A stretch of 64,000 nt of DNA from Hydrogenophaga flava NBRC 102514 (GTDB lineage Bacteria > Pseudomonadota > Gammaproteobacteria > Burkholderiales > Burkholderiaceae_C), in NCBI RefSeq assembly GCF_001571145.1, contig NZ_BCTF01000014.1, forward strand, positions 62,001-126,000, read 5' to 3'. The translations under genes and the position numbers were made by a program. Positions within the stretch are counted from its first letter, which is position 1. Each line of letters begins with the position of its first letter. Positions 57,310-64,000 of this stretch are shown in pieces. Below the pieces are notes generated by a model that saw only the letters and a program-made list of their open reading frames with translations, had not been told where the DNA came from and ran no database searches.

Positions 57310-60300
57310 ATGGCGAAATTCTTCATCGAGCGCCCCATCTTCGCGTGGGTGATCGCGCTCTTCATCATGGTGGCGGGCGCGGTGTCCATCACCCAGCTGC
57401 CGATTGCGCAGTACCCGCCGGTGGCACCGCCGTCCATCGTCATCAACGCCACCTACCCAGGTGCGTCGGCCAAGACGCTGGAAGACAGCGTGTTGTCCGT
57501 CATCGAACAGGAAATGAACGGCTCGCCGGGCCTGATCTACATGGAAGCCGTGGCCCAGGCCAACGGCACCGGCAGCATCACGCTGAGCTTTGAGCCCGGC
57601 ACCAACGCCGACCTGGCGCAGGTGGATGTGCAGAACCGGCTCTCGCGCGCCACGCCCCGCCTGCCCGCGGCCGTGACGCAGCAGGGTGTGCGCGTCGACA
57701 AGTCGCGCAACAACTTCCTGCTGTTCGCGATCCTGACCAGCGACGACCCCGCCCTGGACCCGGTGGCCCTGGGCGACTACGCCTCGCGCAGTGTGGTGCC
57801 TGAAATTCAGCGCCTGCCCGGCGTGGGCCAGGCCCAGCTGTTCGGCACCGAACGCGCCATGCGCATCTGGATCGACCCGACCAAGCTGCTGGGCTTCAAC
57901 CTCAGCGCGGCCGACGTGACCAACGCCATCCGCGCGCAGAACGCCCAGGTCTCGGCCGGTGAAATCGGCGCGCTGCCCAACGTGGCGGGCCAGAGCATCG
58001 CGGCCACCGTGGTGGTCAACGGCCAGCTCGCCAGCGTCGAGCAGTTCGGCAACATCGTGCTGCGCGCCAGCAGCGACGGCGCGACCGTGCGCCTGAAGGA
58101 CGTGGCCCGCATCGAGCTTGGTGCCCAGGCCTACGCCACCTCGGCGCGCCTGAACGGCAAGCCCTCCACCGGCATCGGCGTGCAGCTGGCGCCCAGCGGC
58201 AATGCGCTGGCCACCGCGGAAGCCGTGCGTGCCCGCATGACCGAGCTTGAGAAGTTCTTCCCCAAGGGCATGAGCTGGACCATTCCCTACGACAGCTCCA
58301 AGTTCGTGAAGATCTCGATCCAGGAAGTGGCCAAGACCCTTCTGGAGGCCGTCGCCCTGGTGTTCCTGGTGATGCTGGTGTTCCTGCAGAACTGGCGCTA
58401 CACGCTGATTCCCACGGTGGTGGTGCCGGTGGCGCTGCTCGGCACCTTCGCCGCGCTGCTGACCATGGGCTTCTCGATCAACGTGCTGACCATGTTCGGC
58501 ATGGTGCTGGTGATCGGCATCGTGGTGGACGACGCCATCGTGGTGGTGGAGAACGTCGAGCGCATCATGAGCGAAGAAGGCCTGCCACCGCTGGAGGCCA
58601 CGCGCAAGGCCATGGGCCAGATCTCGGGCGCCATCATCGGCGTGACTGTGGTGCTGATCTCGGTGTTCGTGCCGCTGGCCTTTTTCAGTGGCTCGGTGGG
58701 CAACATCTACCGCCAGTTCGCGGCGGTGATGGGGGTGTCCATCGCCTTTTCGGCCTTCATGGCGCTGTCGCTCACGCCCGCGCTGTGCGCCACGCTGCTC
58801 AAGCCGGTCGAGGCCGGGCACCACCACGAGAAGAAAGGCTTCTTCGGCTGGTTCAACCGCAGCTTCTCACGCACCGCCAAGCGCTACGAAGCCGGTGTCT
58901 CGCGCCTGCTGCCGCGCGCCGGCCGCACCATGCTGATCTATGTCGCCATCGTCGCGGCGGTGGCGGTGATCTATCAGCGCCTGCCGGGCTCCTTCCTGCC
59001 CAACGAAGACCAGGGCACGATGCTGGTGAACGTGCAGCTGCCGCCAGGTGCGACGCAGGAGCGCACGCTGGACGTGATGACGCAGGTCGAAGGCTTCGTG
59101 CTGCAGCAGCCGGAAGTGCAGAGCATGGTCAGCGTGCTGGGCTTCAGCTTCTCCGGCCAGGGCCAGAACGCCGCGCTTGCCTTCGTGACGCTCAAGGACT
59201 GGGCCGAGCGCACGGCGCCGGGCAGCGACGCGCAGTCCATCGCCGGCCGCGCCTTCGGTGCGCTGTCGGGCATCCGCGACGCCTTCATCTTCCCGCTGAG
59301 CCCGCCCCCCATCCCCGAGCTGGGTGCGTCCTCGGGCTTCAGCTTCCGCCTGCAGGACCGCGCTGGCCTGGGCCGCGATGCGCTGGTGGCTGCGCGCAAC
59401 CAGATGCTGGGCATGGCCTCGCAGAGCAAGCTGCTGACCCAGGTGCGGCCGGATGGCCTGGAAGACGCGCCGCAGCTGCAGATCGACATCGACCGCGACC
59501 GCGCCAACGCGCTGGGCGTGGGCTTTGACAGCGTCAGCGCCGCCATCGGCACCGCGCTGGGCTCCAGCTACGTCAACGACTTCCCCAACGCTGGGCGCCT
59601 GCAGCGCGTGGTGGTGCAGGCCGATGCCACGGCCCGCATGCAGCCTGAAGACCTGCTGCGCATCAACGTGCTCAACAACAAGGGCCAGGCCGTGCCGCTG
59701 TCGGCTTTTGCCAGCACCCACTGGATCACCGGCCCGATGCAGACCGTGCGCTACAACGGCTACCCCGCCATGCGCATCAGCGGCAGCGCCGCGCCGGGCG
59801 TGAGCACCGGCCAGGCCATGGCCGAGATGGAGGCGCTGGCGGCCAAGCTGCCACAGGGCTTCGGCTTCGAATGGACCGGCCAGTCGCGGGAGGAAAAGCT
59901 CGCCGGCTCGCAGGCCATGATCCTCTACGCCTTCGCCATCCTGGCCGTGTTCCTCTGCCTGGCCGCGCTGTACGAGAGCTGGTCGATCCCCATGGCCGTG
60001 ATCCTGGTGGTGCCGCTGGGCGTGCTGGGCGTGCTGCTGGCGACGCTGCTGCGCGGTTACGCCAACGACGTCTACTTCCAGGTGGGTCTGATCACCATCA
60101 TCGGTCTGTCGGCCAAGAACGCTATCCTGATCATCGAGTTCGCCAAGGACATGCAGGCCCAGGGCCACAACGTGATCCAGGCCGCGCTGGCGGCGGCGCA
60201 CATGCGCTTCCGTCCGATCGTGATGACCTCGATGGCCTTCACCCTGGGCGTGCTGCCGCTGTTCCTGGCCAGCGGGGCCGGCTCGGCCAGCCAGCGCGCC

Positions 60301-60462
60301 ATCGGCACCGGCGTGATCGGCGGCATGCTGACCGGCACGGTGCTCGCGGTGGTCTTCGTTCCGATCTTCTTCGTGCTGGTCCGCACCTTCTTCAAGGACA
60401 GCGAGCGCCAGCAGCGCCTGCACGAGTCCGAGGCCCAACACCATGGGGTACACCATGTCTGA
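57310..60462 (+). CDS. RND efflux pump inner-membrane transporter (HAE1 family)
   Basis: A 1050-residue proton-driven drug exporter of the AcrB/MexB/TtgB family. It begins MAKFFIERPIFAWVIALF, has helix 4 GIVVDDAIVVVENVERIM with the two proton-relay Asp residues, and helix 10 LSAKNAILIIEFAKD with the essential Lys. The porter domain has the family NGTGSITLSFEPGT. Substrates are probably hydrophobic compounds such as solvents, dyes and antibiotics. It forms a tripartite complex with the adaptor and the outer-membrane factor, whose start overlaps its stop. Confidence 0.96.
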   Translation: MAKFFIERPIFAWVIALFIMVAGAVSITQLPIAQYPPVAPPSIVINATYPGASAKTLEDSVLSVIEQEMNGSPGLIYMEAVAQANGTGSITLSFEPGTNADLAQVDVQNRLSRATPRLPAAVTQQGVRVDKSRNNFLLFAILTSDDPALDPVALGDYASRSVVPEIQRLPGVGQAQLFGTERAMRIWIDPTKLLGFNLSAADVTNAIRAQNAQVSAGEIGALPNVAGQSIAATVVVNGQLASVEQFGNIVLRASSDGATVRLKDVARIELGAQAYATSARLNGKPSTGIGVQLAPSGNALATAEAVRARMTELEKFFPKGMSWTIPYDSSKFVKISIQEVAKTLLEAVALVFLVMLVFLQNWRYTLIPTVVVPVALLGTFAALLTMGFSINVLTMFGMVLVIGIVVDDAIVVVENVERIMSEEGLPPLEATRKAMGQISGAIIGVTVVLISVFVPLAFFSGSVGNIYRQFAAVMGVSIAFSAFMALSLTPALCATLLKPVEAGHHHEKKGFFGWFNRSFSRTAKRYEAGVSRLLPRAGRTMLIYVAIVAAVAVIYQRLPGSFLPNEDQGTMLVNVQLPPGATQERTLDVMTQVEGFVLQQPEVQSMVSVLGFSFSGQGQNAALAFVTLKDWAERTAPGSDAQSIAGRAFGALSGIRDAFIFPLSPPPIPELGASSGFSFRLQDRAGLGRDALVAARNQMLGMASQSKLLTQVRPDGLEDAPQLQIDIDRDRANALGVGFDSVSAAIGTALGSSYVNDFPNAGRLQRVVVQADATARMQPEDLLRINVLNNKGQAVPLSAFASTHWITGPMQTVRYNGYPAMRISGSAAPGVSTGQAMAEMEALAAKLPQGFGFEWTGQSREEKLAGSQAMILYAFAILAVFLCLAALYESWSIPMAVILVVPLGVLGVLLATLLRGYANDVYFQVGLITIIGLSAKNAILIIEFAKDMQAQGHNVIQAALAAAHMRFRPIVMTSMAFTLGVLPLFLASGAGSASQRAIGTGVIGGMLTGTVLAVVFVPIFFVLVRTFFKDSERQQRLHESEAQHHGVHHV

Positions 60463-61825
60463 CACCCGTTTCTTTTCCCTGGGCGCGCTGGCGGCAGCAG
60501 CCCTGATCGCCGGCTGCTCGATGACGCCCACGCTGGAGCGTCCCGCAGCCCCTGTCCCGGCCACCTTCCCGGGACAGCCGGCCTCGGTCACGGCCAGTGG
60601 CCCGGTGCAGGCCTGGGAGAGCTTCATCACCGACGCCCGCCTGCGCGAGCTGGTGGCGCTGGCCCTGAAGAACAACCGCGACCTGCGCGTGGCGACGCTG
60701 AACATCGAGCAGGTGCGCGCGCAATACCAGGTGCGCCGCGCCGACCAGGTGCCAACCGTCAACGCCTCGGTGGCCGGCAACCGCCAGCCCACCGCCAGCG
60801 GTGACATCAGCAGCACCTACACGGCGGGCCTGGCCATGGCCAGCTGGGAGCTGGACTTCTTCGGCCGTGTGGCCAGCCTGAAGGACGCCGCGCTAGCCCA
60901 GTTCCTCGCCAGCGAGGAAGCTCAGCGCGCGGTGCAGACCAGCCTGGTCGCCTCGGTGGCCAGCGGCTGGCTCAGCCTGCAGACCGATGAGGCGCTGCTG
61001 GCGCTGACCCAGCGCACCCTGGCCACGCGCGAGGATTCGCTGCGGCTGACCAAGCTTCGCTTTGACAACGGTGCCGCGTCCGCGCTGGACCTGCGCCAGG
61101 CGGAGTCCCTGACCGCGGCGGCGCGCGCAACGCTGGCGCAACAGCGCCGGACGATCGCGCAAGACCTCAATGCCCTGACCCTGCTGGTGGGGCAGGAGGT
61201 GCCGGCGAACCTGCTGCCCGGTGCGGGCGACGTGGCGCCGTTCCAGCCCGTGCCCGAGGGCCTGCCGTCGGAACTGCTGACCCGCCGCGCCGACATCCGG
61301 CAGGCCGAACAGCAGATGGTCGCTGCCAACGCCAACATCGGCGCTGCACGGGCCGCCTTCTTCCCGCGCATCTCGCTGACCGCCGGCATCGGCACCGTCA
61401 GCACCGAGCTCTCGGGTCTGTTCAAGGACGGGTCCTGGGGCTTCTCGCTGGCGCCTCAGGCCCTGTTGCCGATCTTCGACATGGGGCGCAACCAGGCCAA
61501 CCTGGACTCGGCCAAGGCCGCGCGGGACATCGCCATCGCCCAGTACGAGAAGGCCATCCAGACCGCGTTCCGCGAGGTGGCCGATGCCCTGGCCGGGCGC
61601 GCCACGCTGGGCGAACAGCTGGCGGCCCAGGAGGCACAGGCGCAAGCCGAAACCGACCGTTTCCGCCTGGCCGAACTGCGCTACCGCAATGGCGTGGCGA
61701 GCTATCTCGATGTGCTGGACGCACAGCGCTCGTTGTTTGCCACTCAGCAGGCGCTGGCGCAGACACGGCTGGCGCAGCAGCAGAACCAGGTCGCCCTCTA
61801 CAAGGCCCTGGGCGGGGGCTATTGA
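60455..61825 (+). CDS. RND efflux outer membrane factor (OprM/AdeC type)
   Basis: A 456-residue outer-membrane channel lipoprotein of the NodT family. The signal ends LIAGC with Cys21. Two repeats of the outer membrane efflux domain follow, with LKNNRDLRVATLNIEQVRAQY and LRYRNGVASYLDVLDAQRSLF. ATG at 60455 is chosen because GGGG lies six bases upstream; 60443 is possible. The gene overlaps the end of the pump gene by eight bases, so translation is coupled. It forms the TolC-like trimeric tunnel. Confidence 0.94.
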   Translation: MSDTRFFSLGALAAAALIAGCSMTPTLERPAAPVPATFPGQPASVTASGPVQAWESFITDARLRELVALALKNNRDLRVATLNIEQVRAQYQVRRADQVPTVNASVAGNRQPTASGDISSTYTAGLAMASWELDFFGRVASLKDAALAQFLASEEAQRAVQTSLVASVASGWLSLQTDEALLALTQRTLATREDSLRLTKLRFDNGAASALDLRQAESLTAAARATLAQQRRTIAQDLNALTLLVGQEVPANLLPGAGDVAPFQPVPEGLPSELLTRRADIRQAEQQMVAANANIGAARAAFFPRISLTAGIGTVSTELSGLFKDGSWGFSLAPQALLPIFDMGRNQANLDSAKAARDIAIAQYEKAIQTAFREVADALAGRATLGEQLAAQEAQAQAETDRFRLAELRYRNGVASYLDVLDAQRSLFATQQALAQTRLAQQQNQVALYKALGGGY

Positions 61826-61936
61826 TCAGGCAGTTCCGGCGCGAAGTGCCTGATCCAGCACCCACCGCGGAACCGGCTTTGCCGGGCCGCAGGTGGGGTC
61901 CCCCTGGGGGGGAAGCCGCGCAGCGGCGCAGGGGGG
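61826..61936. repeat. candidate dispersed intergenic repeat
   Basis: A GC-rich block with GGTCCCCCTGGGGGGG and GCCGCGCAGCGGCG inverted repeats between convergent genes. From memory, such blocks recur in Comamonadaceae genomes, but only this copy is visible here. No gene lies in this 111-bp gap. Confidence 0.4.
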
Positions 61937-62806
61937 TCAGGTTTTCAAGGCGTAGAACTGGGCGATGTGGTCCCAGGCCGCCTGAGGGTCGTCGACCAGC
62001 TTGAACAGGTCCACGTCTTCGGGCGAAATCATTCCTTCCTCGACCAGCACGTCGAAGTGGATCAGGCGCTTCCAGTAGTCGCTGCCGAACAGCACGATGG
62101 GCACTGGTTTGGCCTTCTTGCATTGCACCAGGGTGATGACTTCGAACAGTTCGTCGAGTGTGCCGAAGCCGCCCGGGAAGGCCACCAACGCCTTCGCACG
62201 CATCATGAAGTGCATCTTGCGCAGCGCGAAGTAGTGGAACTTGAAGCTCAGTTCGGGTGAGATGAAGCGGTTGCCCGACTGCTCGTGTGGCAGGGCGATG
62301 TTCAGGCCGACGTTGGGGGCCTGCTCGTCGTGGGCACCGCGGTTGGCCGCTTCCATGATGCCGGGGCCGCCGCCGGTGCAGATGAACAGCTGGTCTTCCT
62401 TCGGGCAGCGGGCGCTGTAGCGCGCCACGATGCGGGCGAAATCGCGTGCTCGGTCATAGAAGTGGGCGTTGCGCAACAGCGCACGCGCCTTGGCGATGGC
62501 ACGCGCATCGCCGCTGGCCTCGGCCAGTTCGAGCTGCTCCTGGGCCTCCGCAGGCTCGCGCACGCGCGCGCTGCCAAACACCACGATGGTGTTCTCGATG
62601 CCCAGGTCGTGTTGCGCCAGGTCGGGCTTGAGCAGTTCGAGCTGGAAGCGGATGCCGCGCGTTTCGCGGCGCAGCAGGAATTCGGGGTCTGCAAAGGCCA
62701 GGCGGTAGGCATCGGCCTGCAGGGTGTTGCCGCTGTTGGCGTGGGCCTGAAGGTCGGCCCATGCGTCGGCGATGCGGCGCTCGTTCAGGTACTGGTGCTG
62801 TTCCAT
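61937..62806 (-). CDS. LOG family protein (TIGR00730 Rossmann fold)
   Basis: A 289-residue protein with an N-terminal extension of about 70 residues before the Rossmann fold. FICTGGGPGIMEAANRGAHD and PGGFGTLDELFEVITLVQ are the LOG motifs of cytokinin riboside 5'-monophosphate phosphoribohydrolases, including the catalytic Glu of the second motif. Bacterial relatives also cleave AMP to adenine and ribose 5-phosphate or act on unusual nucleotides. The ATG at 62806 has AAGGA upstream. It is monocistronic as far as I can see. Confidence 0.88.
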   Translation of the reverse strand: MEQHQYLNERRIADAWADLQAHANSGNTLQADAYRLAFADPEFLLRRETRGIRFQLELLKPDLAQHDLGIENTIVVFGSARVREPAEAQEQLELAEASGDARAIAKARALLRNAHFYDRARDFARIVARYSARCPKEDQLFICTGGGPGIMEAANRGAHDEQAPNVGLNIALPHEQSGNRFISPELSFKFHYFALRKMHFMMRAKALVAFPGGFGTLDELFEVITLVQCKKAKPVPIVLFGSDYWKRLIHFDVLVEEGMISPEDVDLFKLVDDPQAAWDHIAQFYALKT

Positions 62807-62841
62807 GTCGGATTCCTTGTGGTGCGGGTCACATTCTGATC

Positions 62842-63720
62842 TCACAGCCCGATGGCCAGGGCCAGCGGCACGAAGACCACCGCCAGGGCGTTGCCCAGCA
62901 TGATCATGGCGGCGACCTTGTCGGGCTCCTGGTGGTAGCGCTCGGCCAGCATGAACTGCATCACGGCCGGGGGCAGGGCGGCGAACAGCAGCAGCTGTCC
63001 GCGCGCCGCTCCCTCCAGTCCCAGAGCCCAAGCAAGAGGAATGGCGATGGCCAGGCCGAGCAGGGGGCGGGCCAGTGCACCCAGCAGACCGAGCGCCAGG
63101 CCGGCGCGGGTGAGCGAGGTCAGCCGAACGCCCAGGGCGAACAGCATCATGGGCAGCAGCGCATCCCCCAGCAGTTTCAGGCCGGACATCAGTACATCAG
63201 GCGGGCGGAGATCGGTGAGCGCGCTGGCAAACCCGAGCGCGGTGGCGATCATCAGGGGGCTGGTCAGCAGGTCGCGCGTGCGGGCCGAGGCGCTGGTGAT
63301 GCGCGCGCCGATCGAGAAGTGGAACAGGTTGCTGACCGAAAACAGCGCGACCGCGGCACCGAAGTGCGCCGGGCCGAAGGCCAGCAGGGCCAGCGGCAGG
63401 CCCATGTTGCCGCAGTTGTTGAACATCACCACCGGCACCAGGGTGCGCGGCTGCGCGCCGAACACCAGCGCCAGCGGCCAGGCCAGCAGGCCGCTGCCCA
63501 GGATCAGCACCGTGCCACCGATCAGCAGCGGCACATGATCGGCCAGGCGGAAGTCCTTGGCCGCGAGAGCCGAGTACACCAGCACAGGCGCCAGCACGTC
63601 CAGCGCGATGCGGTTGAAGGCGGACAGGTCCGGCACCTTGCGGCGCGCGTAGCCGTAGCCGATCGCCACGATCAGGAAGACCGGGATGATGACGTCAGCG
63701 ATGCGGGAGAGGAGGTCCAT
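62842..63720 (-). CDS. AEC family (auxin efflux carrier-like) transporter
   Basis: A 292-residue membrane protein with ten helices in two halves. NNCGNMGLPLALLAFG near 105-120 is the conserved polar crossover segment of AEC/PIN-like carriers; the second half has LPPAVMQFMLAERYHQEPDKVAAMIMLGN. Members export malonate, malate or unknown metabolites. It lies after the efp terminator and 35 bp before the LOG gene on the same strand. Confidence 0.87.
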   Translation of the reverse strand: MDLLSRIADVIIPVFLIVAIGYGYARRKVPDLSAFNRIALDVLAPVLVYSALAAKDFRLADHVPLLIGGTVLILGSGLLAWPLALVFGAQPRTLVPVVMFNNCGNMGLPLALLAFGPAHFGAAVALFSVSNLFHFSIGARITSASARTRDLLTSPLMIATALGFASALTDLRPPDVLMSGLKLLGDALLPMMLFALGVRLTSLTRAGLALGLLGALARPLLGLAIAIPLAWALGLEGAARGQLLLFAALPPAVMQFMLAERYHQEPDKVAAMIMLGNALAVVFVPLALAIGL

Positions 63721-63740
63721 GGTGCAAGGGTAGCAACAAC

Positions 63741-63767
63741 AAAAAAGGCTCCCTTGCGGGAGCCTTT
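63741..63767 (-). terminator. intrinsic terminator of efp
   Basis: On the minus strand: AAAGGCTCCC, loop GCAA, GGGAGCCTTT and more T, ending transcription of efp. A perfect 10-bp stem. Confidence 0.9.
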
Positions 63768-63786
63768 CTGTGGGGCAGGAGCCCGA

Positions 63787-64000
63787 TCAGACGCGCTTGC
63801 GGTATTCGCCGGTGCGCGTGTCGATTTCGATCTTGTCACCTTGTTCCACGAACAGCGGCACGGCCACTTCGAAACCGGTGGCGATCTTGGCGGGCTTGAG
63901 CACCTTGCCGGACGTGTCGCCCTTGACGGCGGGTTCGGTCCAGGTGATTTCGCGCACGATGCTGGTGGGCAGTTCGACCGAGATGGCCTTGCCTTCGTAG
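63787..64000 (-). CDS. efp: elongation factor P (C-terminal part)
   Basis: The last 70 residues of EF-P, running off the right edge. The visible part has [61 protein letters not shown], cut here as [20 protein letters not shown], which is the standard C-terminal OB domain. EF-P relieves ribosome stalling at proline runs. The N-terminal part with the modified residue lies outside the window, so its modification type cannot be judged. Confidence 0.95.
   Translation of the reverse strand, partial: YEGKAISVELPTSIVREITWTEPAVKGDTSGKVLKPAKIATGFEVAVPLFVEQGDKIEIDTRTGEYRKRV

Noticed and set aside
56038..58827. A 929-codon open frame antisense to the RND adaptor and pump genes
   Set aside because: Shadow of conserved coding sequence with low-complexity Gly/Arg/His content.

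Overview
The window is about 64 kb of GC-rich chromosome with no mobile elements, prophage, CRISPR array, tRNA or rRNA that I can see. Gene content and order point to the betaproteobacterial family Comamonadaceae, probably near Hydrogenophaga; the genus is inference. Supporting features are the DUF2782-like gene/thrB/BPSS1780-type operon opposite polA, the dapA-bamC pair, a phasin gene with PhaR-like operators, a Rieske oxygenase, a TRAP transporter and a multisubunit Mrp antiporter.

Left part (1-20.5 kb). A 5'-nucleotidase fragment is followed by the thrB operon, polA, a PhoD-like phosphatase, a Tat-type dienelactone hydrolase, a ZIP transporter, and two tandem paralogous membrane PAS/GAF histidine kinases of equal length. 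The kinases lie downstream of a sulfurtransferase, a DMT exporter and a Rieske oxygenase on the minus strand. xseB-ispA-dxs, for isoprenoid precursor synthesis, follow on the plus strand.

Middle part (20.6-40.6 kb). This holds a TRAP transporter, dut, a divergent SlyD-type isomerase/RoxA pair sharing one palindromic -10 element, a candidate small RNA or attenuator, an Ala-rich lipoprotein and dapA-bamC. An MFS gene, a 42-residue membrane protein and a methyltransferase form a coupled operon. The topoisomerase IV genes parE and parC flank a lytic transglycosylase. Then come a metallo-hydrolase, a D-serine dehydratase-like enzyme and a phasin.

Right part (40.6-64 kb). A small cluster (SMR-like transporter, HAD-UbiA fusion, GT-C glycosyltransferase, methyltransferase) looks like polyprenyl-phosphate-pentose surface modification. 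It is followed by RidA, NhaD behind a structured leader, rmuC, a frameshifted MFS gene, a complete six-gene Mrp operon with A and B fused, a TetR-controlled RND efflux operon with its palindromic operator, a LOG-family protein, an AEC transporter and the end of efp.

The most unusual signals are in regulation. Eight genes have a -10-like hexamer 5-7 nt before a start codon that lacks a Shine-Dalgarno sequence, which predicts leaderless mRNAs. There is a LexA-type box before parE, a paired PhaR-like operator at the phasin promoter and an AcrR-like operator at the efflux operon. No single undescribed system stands out beyond doubt; the pentose-lipid-like cluster, the twin kinases and the palindromic divergent promoter are the best candidates.
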